Shown here in pieces: positions 14,826 through 23,808 of a DNA stretch of 64,000 nt. The first letter of the stretch is position 1, and each line of letters opens with the position of its first letter. The translations under genes were made by a program, and so were the position numbers. Source of the stretch: an uncultured Lachnospiraceae bacterium (GTDB lineage Bacteria > Bacillota > Clostridia > Lachnospirales > Lachnospiraceae); contig CAJUDY010000005.1 in the NCBI GenBank assembly GCA_910584945.1, forward strand, positions 79,834 through 143,833, read 5' to 3'. The notes under the pieces are model-generated. The model ran no database searches, had not been told where the DNA came from, and saw nothing but the letters and a program-made list of their open reading frames with translations.

Positions 14826-16973
14826 TCAGGCTCCCCTTCTTTCCGGATTCTCCAGCGTCAGACTGCCGATGGACTGGATCTGCACATTGTTCGCGATCTC
14901 GTTAAAAGACAGCACTCTGACATTGGGATAAAACTGATCAATCAGCCGGTAAAAATGAACCCTCATTACCTGGGAGGTCAGAATCACCGGACTCTGAGAC
15001 AGACTGTTGAATTTCTTAAGCTGCTCTGTAATCTGGTTGATCAGACTTTGCAGCACTTCCGGATTCAGCGCCAGATAGTATCCCCGCTCTCCTTTGGAGA
15101 GGCAGCCTACCATGGTACGTTCCAGCTCCGAATCCATCGTAAGTACTTTCATACTGCCGTCCTCGCAGTAAAGCCGGGTAATCGTGCGCTTCAGCGCCGT
15201 CCGGATACGTTCGATCAGTCCATCCACATCCTTGATTGGCAGCCCTGTCTCTGAGATACTCTCCAGAGCCGTCTCGATGATCGTCTCCATGTCCTTGATG
15301 GGGACCCCCTCTCTCAGAAGACTGGTCAGGATCTTCTGGAACAGACTGTAATTGATAAAATTCGGGAACGCCTCCTCGATCAGTTCCGGCGCAATCTTCT
15401 TGGTGTTTTCCACCAGATGGATGATCTCCTGTCTGGTCAGAAGCTCGTGAGCGTGCTGCTTTACCACCTCCGACAGGTGGGTGACCAGCACGGACAGAGG
15501 ATCGATGACGGTGTACCCGTAGATCTCCGCCATCTCCCGGTCCTCCGGCCGGATCCACCGGCTGGGAATTCCGTAGGCCGGTTCGATGGTCTCGATGCCG
15601 TCGATCTCCTTCTCCGGATTCTCCGGGTCCAGAGCCAGGAAGTAATCCACCAAAAGCTCGCCTCTGGCCACCTCTTCGCCTTTGATCTTGATACAGTACT
15701 GATTGGTATTCAGCCCCGAACTGTCTCTTAGGCGGATGGAGGGGATTACAAATCCCATATCCTGGGCATACTGTCTCCGGAAGATCACGATCCGGTTGAT
15801 CAGCTTTCCGCCCACGGATTCGTCCACCAGGGGAATAAGGCTGTAGCCGAATTCCATCTCGATGGGTTCCACCGTCAGCAGATTATATACGTTATTGACG
15901 TCTTTATAGTATTCTTCTTCCGTCACCTGGCGAAGGCTCTCCTGGCCCTCCTCTCCCGGCATGGCGTCCGGCGCTCCCTCGAAGCCGCCGGGGCCGCCGG
16001 CCGCAAATCCCGCCGCCGCCATCGACGGCTCTTCCTTGATCCTTCTGGACAGGTAATACCCGCCCGCGATCAGACCCGCGGAGACGATGACAAGCTGCAG
16101 AACCGGCATACCCGGGATCACCGTCAGCACCGCAACCACCACGCCGCTGATCATGATTGCCGTGGGCTGGGCGGTAAACTGCTTGGAGATATCTTCGTTC
16201 AGGCTTCCCTCCGCCACCGCTCTGGTGACAATCATACCGGTTGCGGTAGAGATCAAAAGCGACGGAATCTGGCCCACCAGGCCGTCGCCCACCGTCGCAA
16301 TCGAGTAGGTGACCGCCACCTCGCCCAGCGTACCGCTTGCCTGGACCATACCGATGATGATACCGCCCACCAGGTTGATGCCAGTGGTGATCAGGGACAT
16401 GACCGAATCGCCCTTTACGATCTTCGTAGCACCGTCCATGGAGCCGTAGAAATCCGCTTCTCTTTGAATCTTCTCACGCCGTATCCTGGCCTGCTGTTCG
16501 TTGATCAGGCCGGAGTTTAAGTCCGCGTCGATGGCCATCTGCTTACCGGGCATCGCGTCCAGGGTAAACCTGGCAGCAACCTCGGAGACACGCTCCGCGC
16601 CCTTGGTGATCACCAGAAACTGCATCAACACGATGATCAGATAGATGACAAGACCTACCACCACGTTGCCCTGCAGGATAAAGTCGCCGAAAGCCTTGAT
16701 GATCTGTCCGGAAGAACCGGAGTTCGTCAGGATGTTCCTTGTGGTAGACACGTTGATTCCAAGGCGGAACAGGGTCGTGATCAGAAGGAGCGACGGATAG
16801 ATCGCGAATTCCAGCGGTTCCCTGATCGTCATGGTAATGATCAGGATCATCAGGGACAGGGATATATTCAAGATAATCGCCACATCTACAATCGCTGCAG
16901 GCAGCGGAATAATCAACAATAATATGATTGTCAGTACAAAAAATACAACCGAATAGCTTAATAACTTTTTCAT
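14826..16973 (-). CDS. flhA: Flagellar export gate protein FlhA
   Basis: FlhA forms the export-gate ring and the proton channel of flagellar type III secretion. The 715-aa protein has eight predicted membrane segments in the first ~330 residues, with the conserved FHIPEP-region motif seen as RFTLDAMPGKQMAIDADLNS. The cytoplasmic domain (about 370-700) contains DPLSVLVTHLSEVVKQHA. A short glycine- and alanine-rich linker (AAAGFAAGGPGGFEGAPDAM) lies near residue 340. The ATG at 16973 has GGAG seven bases upstream. flhB is upstream and sigD immediately downstream. Confidence 0.96.
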   Translation of the reverse strand: MKKLLSYSVVFFVLTIILLLIIPLPAAIVDVAIILNISLSLMILIITMTIREPLEFAIYPSLLLITTLFRLGINVSTTRNILTNSGSSGQIIKAFGDFILQGNVVVGLVIYLIIVLMQFLVITKGAERVSEVAARFTLDAMPGKQMAIDADLNSGLINEQQARIRREKIQREADFYGSMDGATKIVKGDSVMSLITTGINLVGGIIIGMVQASGTLGEVAVTYSIATVGDGLVGQIPSLLISTATGMIVTRAVAEGSLNEDISKQFTAQPTAIMISGVVVAVLTVIPGMPVLQLVIVSAGLIAGGYYLSRRIKEEPSMAAAGFAAGGPGGFEGAPDAMPGEEGQESLRQVTEEEYYKDVNNVYNLLTVEPIEMEFGYSLIPLVDESVGGKLINRIVIFRRQYAQDMGFVIPSIRLRDSSGLNTNQYCIKIKGEEVARGELLVDYFLALDPENPEKEIDGIETIEPAYGIPSRWIRPEDREMAEIYGYTVIDPLSVLVTHLSEVVKQHAHELLTRQEIIHLVENTKKIAPELIEEAFPNFINYSLFQKILTSLLREGVPIKDMETIIETALESISETGLPIKDVDGLIERIRTALKRTITRLYCEDGSMKVLTMDSELERTMVGCLSKGERGYYLALNPEVLQSLINQITEQLKKFNSLSQSPVILTSQVMRVHFYRLIDQFYPNVRVLSFNEIANNVQIQSIGSLTLENPERRGA

Positions 16974-17040
16974 GTAAGACTCCATCATCTATACAGACTA
17001 TGCGGATGCCGCCTTCTCCATACGTAAGGAAAGGAGGAAG

Positions 17041-18123
17041 CTACTTGAGCATCTCGTCTCTGTGGTCCAGCCGGTAGATGTATACCAGAAGCTCGGCCAC
17101 GGCGCCGTAGAACTCCGGCGGGATCTCCCGACCCACCTCACAGGACGCGTAAAGCCCCCTGGCCAGCGGCCGGTTCTCCAGCACGAATACTCCGTGTTCT
17201 TCGGCGACTTCGATGATCCGAAGGGCCAGATAATCCTTTCCCATGGCAAGCACCATGGGCGCCCCGTGCTTCTCCGGATCATATTTTAACGCAACGGCAA
17301 AATGCGTAGGGTTCCTGACGACCACATCTGCCTCCGGTACGCTCTGCATCATTCTGCTCATTGCCATCTGTCTCTGGATTTTCCGGATTCGGCTCTTGAT
17401 CTCCGGATTTCCTTCTGTCATCTTGTATTCTTCTTTGACTTCCTGCTTGGTCATCTTCAGGTTATTCTCAAAGTCCCATCTCTGATACAGAAAATCAAAG
17501 AACCCCACCACGGCAAAGGCAATGCAGACATTCTTTACCAGATTGAACACCATCTGAAGCATCTCAATCGTGGAAGGTAAGATGGGCATATCAATCATAC
17601 GGGCGATAGGACTTAGATCGCTTCTGACCATATTATAGAGCAGCACCAGAAGGATTGCCACTTTAATCAGGTTTTTTATGAGGTCCACAAGTTTTTTTAA
17701 GCCAAAGAGCTTTCGTATCCCGCTGATGGGATTGAGCTTGCTGAACTTCGGCTTCACGGTCTCCATGGTGAAGAGAAATCTTGTCTGGATTCCATGACCC
17801 AGAATTCCCAGGACCGCGGAGATCCCCAGAAGCGGCAGCGCACATTTTAAAAGAGAGACCATCGAATAGACGTAGATCTGGGGCGAATTCTCAAAAGGCG
17901 CGTCCTGACTGATGGCGGAAAAAAAGAATTCCATGTATTCCCGCACGGTGTCGTAGATGAACGGAAGTATCTTTTTCGCCATCCAGAATACACCGAAGAG
18001 CATCAGCACGGTGACGATGTCTTTGCTCTGGAAGACGTTTCCCTTTTTTCTCGCGTCATTTCTTCGTTTACTGGTTGGCTGTTCGGTCTTCTCCTGTCCG
18101 TTCGCCTCCGCCAAGTTCACCAC
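17041..18123 (-). CDS. flhB: Flagellar export switch protein FlhB
   Basis: FlhB switches export specificity from rod/hook to filament proteins. The 360-aa protein has the N-terminal EKTEQPTSKRRNDARKKGNV segment, four membrane helices (residues about 35-215) and a cytoplasmic domain with the self-cleaving NPTHFAVALKYD motif near residue 267. The start is one of two adjacent GTG codons (18123 or 18120) after AAGGGAG. It is separated from fliR by an unusual 159-bp spacer. Confidence 0.95.
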   Translation of the reverse strand: MVNLAEANGQEKTEQPTSKRRNDARKKGNVFQSKDIVTVLMLFGVFWMAKKILPFIYDTVREYMEFFFSAISQDAPFENSPQIYVYSMVSLLKCALPLLGISAVLGILGHGIQTRFLFTMETVKPKFSKLNPISGIRKLFGLKKLVDLIKNLIKVAILLVLLYNMVRSDLSPIARMIDMPILPSTIEMLQMVFNLVKNVCIAFAVVGFFDFLYQRWDFENNLKMTKQEVKEEYKMTEGNPEIKSRIRKIQRQMAMSRMMQSVPEADVVVRNPTHFAVALKYDPEKHGAPMVLAMGKDYLALRIIEVAEEHGVFVLENRPLARGLYASCEVGREIPPEFYGAVAELLVYIYRLDHRDEMLK

Positions 18124-18282
18124 TCCCTTCTGGAGTACCGGTAGCCCGCAGTGCGCGCTCCAAAGCCTTCGGCTATCTCGCTCACGGGCTTCGCCCTATC
18201 AAACTGTAATCTGACAAAATCGTCAGCAAGCTGCCGTTTTGTCATCTTCCACTTGGGGCACTGCTCATTGCCTACATGAACA
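18124..18282. other. 159-bp non-coding spacer inside the export-gate genes, with stem-loops
   Basis: Most neighbouring genes here overlap or lie within 30 bp, but fliR and flhB are 159 bp apart. The spacer contains TGACAAAA (18212-18219) pairing with TTTTGTCA (18237-18244), and GCCCG (about 18145) pairing with CGGGC (about 18186). No T-run follows, so it is not a standard terminator. I see no coding content. It may be an inserted repeat or an RNA processing site. Confidence 0.5.
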
Positions 18283-19035
18283 TCATACCATAAGTAACAG
18301 GGCTTCTTCTATATATAAAAACAAATTGTCAATAATTGCATACAGCTTGCTGGCGATGGGATTGAACATATAGACCAGCATCATCAGCCCTACGATAATC
18401 TTTAACTGGAAGTTGACTGCGAACACGTTGATCTGGGGAATGATTCTCATAAGAATTCCCACGGCGGCCTCCACCACCAGCTCCATGGCAAGGATAGGGA
18501 ACGCAAGCTGCAATCCGGTGGTGATGCTGGTCTTGAAGATCTCCACCATCAGCCGGGAAAGCTCCGGCCGGATCACCACTTCTCCAAAGGGCACCATTCT
18601 CGCGCTGGAATAAATCAGCGCCATCAGGCGCACATGCCCGTCGCCCGCCAGAAATAAAAGCACCAGGAATGTATAATACATTCCCGACGTGATGGTCATC
18701 TGTGTATGATACTGGGGATCATACACCTGAGCCATGGACAGACCCATGATATAATCCAGCACCGCAGCGGCAAAGCGGACCACTGCAAAGGACAGCTCCA
18801 TGGAAAATCCGATGGCAAACCCCACCATCAGTTCTTTGATCAGCATGACCGCGAACTCCAGCATCCCCACCGGTTCATGGGCCAGCACTCCGTCCGTGGA
18901 CGCGTACATCAGAAAAGAAAGGGTGAAGATCATGGCTCCCTTGGCAGCATTCGGTATATTGGAGCGTCCCAGTACCGGATTCATGACGACCGCTCCGGTC
19001 ATACGCATGAATACCAGTGCGAAAAGGATGAACAT
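18283..19035 (-). CDS. fliR: Flagellar export gate protein FliR
   Basis: The 250-aa integral membrane protein belongs to the FliPQR export core. It has about six membrane segments. Conserved pieces are FMRMTGAVVMNPVLGRSNIP (residues about 9-28), the ELMVGFAIGFSMEL loop and the terminal MLVYMFNPIASKLYA. The ATG at 19035 follows GGAGG and lies 6 bp after the fliQ stop. Confidence 0.95.
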   Translation of the reverse strand: MFILFALVFMRMTGAVVMNPVLGRSNIPNAAKGAMIFTLSFLMYASTDGVLAHEPVGMLEFAVMLIKELMVGFAIGFSMELSFAVVRFAAAVLDYIMGLSMAQVYDPQYHTQMTITSGMYYTFLVLLFLAGDGHVRLMALIYSSARMVPFGEVVIRPELSRLMVEIFKTSITTGLQLAFPILAMELVVEAAVGILMRIIPQINVFAVNFQLKIIVGLMMLVYMFNPIASKLYAIIDNLFLYIEEALLLMV

Positions 19036-19041
19036 GCCCCG

Positions 19042-19305
19042 TCAGCCTCCTGCGATCAAAGAGATCATCTGCTTTAAGAAATCCTGCAGCATGGTCATAA
19101 TGCTGCCTCCCAGGAATCCCATAACCGCCAGAATCGCCAGAAACTTGGGCACAAAGGTCAAGGTCTGCTCACTGATCTGCGTGGCCGCCTGAAAAATGGA
19201 AATAATCACGCCCACCACCATACTGACCAGCAGAAAGGGCAGGGAAAGCCTTAAGGCAAGCTGAAAGGCCTGATATAAGATATCGAGTACTTCAAGTTCG
19301 GACAT
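19042..19305 (-). CDS. fliQ: Flagellar export gate protein FliQ
   Basis: The 87-aa protein has two membrane helices (residues about 16-38 and 50-75), with the family's SLPFLLVSMVVGVIISIFQA and ISEQTLTFVPKF motifs. It assembles with FliP and FliR into the export channel. The ATG at 19305 has AAAGGAG six bases upstream. fliP is upstream and fliR downstream. Confidence 0.95.
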   Translation of the reverse strand: MSELEVLDILYQAFQLALRLSLPFLLVSMVVGVIISIFQAATQISEQTLTFVPKFLAILAVMGFLGGSIMTMLQDFLKQMISLIAGG

Positions 19306-19323
19306 GGGCAACTCCTTTCCTGC

Positions 19324-19980
19324 TTATACAAAGCTTTCGACAATGCCGGTAAACAACAGTTCCCAGCCGTTCACCGTCACAAAGAGCAGAAGCTTAAAGG
19401 GCAGAGAAACCATCGCCGGCGGCAGCATAACCATACCCATGGACATCAGGGTCGTGGACACGATGATATCCACCAGCAAAAAGGGCAGATAGATAAAGAA
19501 GCCTGCCATGAACCCTCTTTTCAACTCGCTGGTCATAAAAGACGGGACCACGACTGTCAGAGAATAGTCCATCGGATCTTCTTCTATCTGTGCTCCCGAC
19601 ATATTGACAAAATTATCCAGCGTATCCACTTCCGTGTTGCGCAGCATGAACTCCTTCAAAGGAACGATCATGCGGTCGATGGCCTCGTCCTGACTGATCT
19701 CCTCCCTCAGATAAGGCTGATACGCCTCCTCGTTAATTCTTGTAATCACCGGGTTCATGATGTACAATGTCAAAAAAAGCGCGATTCCCACCAGAACCAT
19801 ATTGGGTGGGGACTGCTGAACGCCCATCGCATTCCTTGTAAAGGAGATGATGATGATGGTTCTTGTAAAAGAAGTCATCATGATCACAATGGAAGGCAGC
19901 AGAGCCGCCATGGTCAGCAGGAATACCAATTCCAGAGTGGGAACGCTCCCACCATTCAGCTGTGTCAAAAGATCGCTCAT
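19324..19980 (-). CDS. fliP: Flagellar export gate protein FliP
   Basis: This 218-aa core export protein has four membrane segments. The first is near residues 15-37 (LELVFLLTMAALLPSIVIMM), followed by the conserved TSFTRTIIIISFTRNAMG and the QSPPNMVLVGIALFL helix. The last two helices include FMAGFFIYLPFLLVDIIVS and LPFKLLLFVTVNGWELL. The short form without a long cleavable signal is usual in Firmicutes. The ATG overlaps the TGA of fliO as ATGA. Confidence 0.95.
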   Translation of the reverse strand: MSDLLTQLNGGSVPTLELVFLLTMAALLPSIVIMMTSFTRTIIIISFTRNAMGVQQSPPNMVLVGIALFLTLYIMNPVITRINEEAYQPYLREEISQDEAIDRMIVPLKEFMLRNTEVDTLDNFVNMSGAQIEEDPMDYSLTVVVPSFMTSELKRGFMAGFFIYLPFLLVDIIVSTTLMSMGMVMLPPAMVSLPFKLLLFVTVNGWELLFTGIVESFV

Positions 19981-20342
19981 CTGTCAACTCCGTTTTTCTC
20001 TTTGTGGAACTTTTTATACTTCTCCAGAAGTTCCTGAAAAGAAGGCAGCTCCGTGCCGCCGGTACTTTGGGGCATGTCCGCCTCAAACTCTCCCTCCACT
20101 TCCGAAAGGAGCTGAATTCCCGCCTGACTGACGCCGACCAGATAATGATGCTCTCCTGCCTTTAACAGGAGGATTCTTCGATCCTGCCCCACCTGAAGCT
20201 GACTTAAGATCTTCAGGTTGCCGCCGGAGCAGGAATCTTTCACCCACTGTTTTCCCAGCATCCGGCTGCACCAGTACGCCAGGAATAATACGCCGACTAC
20301 GGTCAGTATGGCGTTAAATAAAGACAACGTCCCCATGATCAA
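19977..20342 (-). CDS. fliO: FliO-like flagellar biosynthesis protein
   Basis: The product (121 aa from TTG at 20342, or 119 aa from ATG at 20336) has one N-terminal membrane helix (AILTVVGVLFLAYWCSRML) and a small cytoplasmic beta domain with LKILSQLQVGQDRRILLLKA and EHHYLVGVSQAGIQLLSE. This fits FliO, which stabilises the FliP ring during export-gate assembly. The call rests on this architecture and on the position between fliY and fliP; sequence conservation in this family is low. Both starts overlap the end of fliY. Confidence 0.82.
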   Translation of the reverse strand: MIMGTLSLFNAILTVVGVLFLAYWCSRMLGKQWVKDSCSGGNLKILSQLQVGQDRRILLLKAGEHHYLVGVSQAGIQLLSEVEGEFEADMPQSTGGTELPSFQELLEKYKKFHKEKNGVDR

Positions 20343-21763
20343 AGGCTTTCCGGATTGATCTCTTTGGATACGATCTCCGTGATACGGATACCGAAGTTAT
20401 CCTCCACCACGACGATATCTCCCCGGGCGATGCACTGTCCGTTGACGAACAGATCCACCTGTTCTCCCGCCATCTTATCCAGAACCACCAGAGTACCCTG
20501 GGTGAATTCCAGGATGTCGCGTACCAGTCTCTTGGTCCGGCCGATCTCCACGGAGATCTCCAGGGGCACTTTCATCAGCATTTCCTGATTGGTCTTATCC
20601 TCGATGCCGTCTCCGGATTCGTCACGGATCTGATCAGAAGACAGAGGACGGATAATCGAACTTTCCTTTTTCGACGGTTCCGGAGCCTTGGAGGCCTTCA
20701 TCATCTCCATCATATGCATCTGTGTCTGCTGCATCTGATTGAGCAGCTGAAGCATCATCGGGTCCATGGCCGGAGCGGGCGCCGGGTACGGATAGTAGGG
20801 CTGCTGCGGGGCCTGAGCCGCCTGGGGCTGCTGTACCGGAGCTGTCGGCTGCGGTTCCGGGGCAGGCGCGCTCATGGACGACATCAGAGCGTCCATCTCC
20901 TCCTGGGACATGCTTCCTCCCGTGGAAGCCGTAGGCGCGGGTTCCGGTGCGGGCGCGCTCATGGACGCCATCAGCGCATCCATCTCCTCCTGGGACATGC
21001 TTCCTCCCGTGGAGTCCGTAGGCGCGGGTTCCGGTGCGGGCGCGCTCATGGACGCCATCAACGCATCCATCTCTTCCTGAGACATGCTTCCTCCCGCGGA
21101 AGCCGCCGGCGCTTCCGGCTGCGGTTCTGGTTCCGGCGCAGTCTCCTTCACCGGTTCGGGTGTGCTGTCTCCTCCCAATCCGAAGGGCGTCAGAAGACGT
21201 TTCGCAAGGTCGGTAGACATAATATTCATAAATTCACTGTTCAGTTTCTCTTCAATCTCCAGGCGGAAGCGGACCACTACCATCCCCTCTTCCTCCGGAA
21301 AATATTTCTCTTTGAATTCCTCCGGCTCCCCCACGTCAAAAGACTTGGGAGTGGAGATGTTCACCGGGAACCCCAAAAACTCCGACAAAGCCGTCGCCGA
21401 AGCCCCCATCATCTGATTCATGATCTCGCAGATGGCACTGATGCAGATTTCGTCCATCTCGAAGGCTTCTTCCCCGGGAACCTCTCCCAGCAGCGTGCCT
21501 ACGATGATGCGTACATCCTCCTTGCGGAACATCATGACATTCTTGCCTGCCAGACCTTCGACATAAGCAATCTCCACACCGATGGCCGGTTCCAGTTTCT
21601 TGAACTCGAACTCTTCCCGGCTCTGGACCCGCACAACCGGTGTTGTAATATCCACCTTTGTGCCCAGCAGAGTGGAAACTGCCGTTGCCGAGGCGCCGAG
21701 ACTGATGTTCATAATCTCGCCTATGGCATCGATTTCCATTTCATTAAAGGTGCTAGCGCCCAT
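20339..21763 (-). CDS. fliY: Flagellar switch phosphatase FliY (CheC-like + FliN) with a triplicated CheY-binding-like motif
   Basis: FliY is part of the motor switch and dephosphorylates CheY-P. The 474-aa protein has a CheC-like domain (residues about 1-200) with two intact ExxN phosphatase sites (IGEIMNISLGASATA and ICEIMNQMMGASATA), then a linker and a C-terminal FliN/SpoA domain (about 395-470; KVPLEISVEIGRTKR). The linker contains three 29-residue tandem repeats (residues about 220-298), each with GSMSQEEMDALM. This resembles the CheY-P-binding LSQxEIDALL motif that normally sits once at the N-terminus of FliM or FliY, and it is absent from the N-terminus here. A proline/alanine-rich and a methionine/glutamine-rich stretch follow. 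AGGAG precedes the ATG. Confidence 0.93.
   Translation of the reverse strand: MGASTFNEMEIDAIGEIMNISLGASATAVSTLLGTKVDITTPVVRVQSREEFEFKKLEPAIGVEIAYVEGLAGKNVMMFRKEDVRIIVGTLLGEVPGEEAFEMDEICISAICEIMNQMMGASATALSEFLGFPVNISTPKSFDVGEPEEFKEKYFPEEEGMVVVRFRLEIEEKLNSEFMNIMSTDLAKRLLTPFGLGGDSTPEPVKETAPEPEPQPEAPAASAGGSMSQEEMDALMASMSAPAPEPAPTDSTGGSMSQEEMDALMASMSAPAPEPAPTASTGGSMSQEEMDALMSSMSAPAPEPQPTAPVQQPQAAQAPQQPYYPYPAPAPAMDPMMLQLLNQMQQTQMHMMEMMKASKAPEPSKKESSIIRPLSSDQIRDESGDGIEDKTNQEMLMKVPLEISVEIGRTKRLVRDILEFTQGTLVVLDKMAGEQVDLFVNGQCIARGDIVVVEDNFGIRITEIVSKEINPESL
20871..21107 (-). repeat. 87-bp in-frame tandem repeat within fliY
   Basis: Copies start at 20871, 20958 and 21045 (period 87 bp); the third is slightly incomplete. 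They encode SMSQEEMDALMASM followed by an APAPEPAPT linker. Copy-to-copy differences are few, so the duplication is recent or kept uniform by recombination. Confidence 0.92.
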
Positions 21764-21808
21764 TTTTCAATCTCCTTTTGTCATTATTTCATTCTAGCAG
21801 ACGGAATA

Positions 21809-22258
21809 TTACTTGCCGATCTCCAGCGCTTTCTGCGCCATGGCCTTGATGGCATTGAGCGCGGTAACATTCGCGTCATAGGATCTGGTCGCTGACATGG
21901 AGTCCACCGTCTCCTTCAGAAGATCTACATTGGGCATCTCGACAAAACCGCTCTCGTCCGCATCCGGATGTCCCGGATTATAGACCATCTTCATCTCGCG
22001 GTCGTCTTCCACAATCTCGGCAACCCGCACGCCGACTCCCTGGCTGCTGATTCCCTTTCCGTTTGCGGCGCTCCTTAAGGCGTCCCGGAAGCTGTGGGTC
22101 CCGTAGCTTTCAAAGACCACATCCTTCCTGCGGTATGCGCCGCCCGCTTCGGTCCTCGTTGTATCCATATTGGTAATATTTTCCGCCGCAATATCCATCC
22201 TGAGTCTCTGGGCGCTGAGTCCGGAAGCGCAGATATCAAAAGAACTTAAAAAAGCCAT
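21809..22258 (-). CDS. flgC: Flagellar basal-body rod protein FlgC (out of its usual place)
   Basis: FlgC is a proximal rod subunit. The 149-aa protein has the N-terminal FDICASGLSAQRLRMDIAAE with the NITNMDTTRT signature (residues about 7-36), the VEDDREMKMVYNPGHPDADE segment and FVEMPNVDLLKETVDSMSAT of the C-terminal helix. The VYNPGHPDA stretch is diagnostic of FlgC. It is normally between flgB and fliE, but here it lies between cheY and fliY, and the flgB-fliE gap is empty. AGGAGG lies 9 bases before the ATG. Confidence 0.92.
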   Translation of the reverse strand: MAFLSSFDICASGLSAQRLRMDIAAENITNMDTTRTEAGGAYRRKDVVFESYGTHSFRDALRSAANGKGISSQGVGVRVAEIVEDDREMKMVYNPGHPDADESGFVEMPNVDLLKETVDSMSATRSYDANVTALNAIKAMAQKALEIGK

Positions 22259-22278
22259 TCCCTCTATCCTCCTGACCT

Positions 22279-22641
22279 TTACTGTCCTAAGATGGTCTTT
22301 ACGGTCTCTACAATACGCTCCTGATTAAAAGGCTTCACGATGAAGTCCTTCGCTCCGGATTTGATCGCATCCACAACCATGCTCTCCTGACCCATGGCCG
22401 TGCACATCACAATCTTGGCGTCCGGATGGTTGCCCCGGATTGCCTTTAAAGCCTGAAGCCCGTCCATATTCGGCATGGTAATATCCATGATCACCATATC
22501 TGGGCTCTCCTCTTCGTACTTTTTCACTGCCTCCGCTCCATCCTGGGCTTCCACAAAGTTGTCATATCCGCTTTCGGTCAGAGCCTTCTTCACCATCATT
22601 CTCATAAATGCAGCATCATCAACCAGCATAATCTTCGCCAT
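22279..22641 (-). CDS. cheY: Chemotaxis response regulator CheY
   Basis: This single-domain receiver of 120 aa binds the motor switch when phosphorylated by CheA. It has the acidic pair DD (residues 7-8), the phospho-acceptor Asp in VIMDITMPNMDG (about residue 53), the switch Thr in MCTAMGQ and the invariant Lys in VKPFN (about 103). It lies between fliM and flgC; its partners FliM and FliY are both close by. Confidence 0.95.
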   Translation of the reverse strand: MAKIMLVDDAAFMRMMVKKALTESGYDNFVEAQDGAEAVKKYEEESPDMVIMDITMPNMDGLQALKAIRGNHPDAKIVMCTAMGQESMVVDAIKSGAKDFIVKPFNQERIVETVKTILGQ

Positions 22642-22683
22642 TGTCTTTTCCTCTCTCTCATAAAAAAATTAATATGTAGTCTT

Positions 22684-23748
22684 TTATTCAGATGCGGCTG
22701 TTTCCAGTTCTTCCGTGAGCTCTTCTTCTTCGTCATAAAGCCTTTGGTTAATCCGCACCGCCACATTCTTTTTAAATATGCCCATCTTGCCGGTAAACCA
22801 TGCCTGCCTGCCCACAAAGAGCCGTACGTCATGATCTTTCGGCTTGCTCATATCGATGACATCTCCTTCTTTCAGATGGTAGATATCATCCAGATCCAGA
22901 GAGATCGTTCCGAGCTGTCCGGTAATCGGAAGCATGGATTCCCGGATATTATCCAGAATCGTCTCCCGGTTATCTTCATAGTCATAACCTCTTGCCAGAT
23001 GCTTGCGGCTGTCGATAATCTGGAAAATGGATTCCAGAAGAGTACCCGGCATACAGATCCGGATCTTCTCCGACGCCAGGCCTGCCAGGTCCACGTTCAG
23101 GTGAATGATCGCCACCGTCTCGTCCAGACCCACGTCCTGCATCATGCTGGGATTGTCTTCAATCCTCTGGGCTTTGAACTCCATACCAATGTAATTGGCA
23201 AACCCGTCTTTTAATGCCTGAATCAAATAGGAAAGAATCCGCCGATACAGCGCGATTTCCACATCTGAGTACCGGTACCCCGGTTTTACCTTAATCACTT
23301 CCTCTGATCCGCCCAGCATATGGTCTACCAGAGTGATTACAAGCCCCGGCGACACATAGATCATAAGAGGCACCAGGTTCTTATTCAGATCCTGAATCGT
23401 GGCTTCCACCAGCGTCACCGCATCATTCTCATTTAACGAGTTTACGTATTCATAATATCGGCGTTCCTGTACTTCCATCACCGTGATATCGGTCATAACC
23501 CGGAATACGCCGTTGATCTGGGAGGTGATGATCCTGGCATAATTCTCAAACACGCTGGTCAGGATCTTCAACTTATCCTTTGTAAACTTTCTCGGGCTGT
23601 AGAAATCATACTTGCTGTACTTGACTTCTTCTGTCACAGCCTTTTCTTTTTTAACCTCTTTTTCCGTCTCCACCGGCGCACTGTCGCCGCCGGAACTCAT
23701 GGATTTCAAAAGGGCGTCAATCTGACTTTGGGACAATACGTCTGCCAT
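22684..23748 (-). CDS. fliM: Flagellar motor switch protein FliM
   Basis: The 354-aa switch protein carries the CheY-P-binding motif at its N-terminus (MADVLSQSQIDALLKSM, residues 1-17). A linker, the middle CheC-like domain with GGSEE, and the C-terminal SpoA domain (about 260-335; LGTISLDLDDIYHLKEGDVI) follow. The ATG at 23748 is preferred because it places this motif at the N-terminus and AGAGGTGG is upstream. fliL, usually just before fliM, is absent; motB ends 60 bp upstream. Confidence 0.95.
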   Translation of the reverse strand: MADVLSQSQIDALLKSMSSGGDSAPVETEKEVKKEKAVTEEVKYSKYDFYSPRKFTKDKLKILTSVFENYARIITSQINGVFRVMTDITVMEVQERRYYEYVNSLNENDAVTLVEATIQDLNKNLVPLMIYVSPGLVITLVDHMLGGSEEVIKVKPGYRYSDVEIALYRRILSYLIQALKDGFANYIGMEFKAQRIEDNPSMMQDVGLDETVAIIHLNVDLAGLASEKIRICMPGTLLESIFQIIDSRKHLARGYDYEDNRETILDNIRESMLPITGQLGTISLDLDDIYHLKEGDVIDMSKPKDHDVRLFVGRQAWFTGKMGIFKKNVAVRINQRLYDEEEELTEELETAASE

Positions 23749-23808
23749 CTGAAAAAGCCACCTCTTATTCAAGTTCCGCTTCCGCCAGGAAGCGGACTTA
23801 TTTTATAG

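Noticed and set aside
20714..21895. 393-codon plus-strand frame rich in Arg, His and Leu
   Set aside because: It is the antisense of fliY and its tandem repeat, which keeps several frames open. The minus-strand protein has clear domains.
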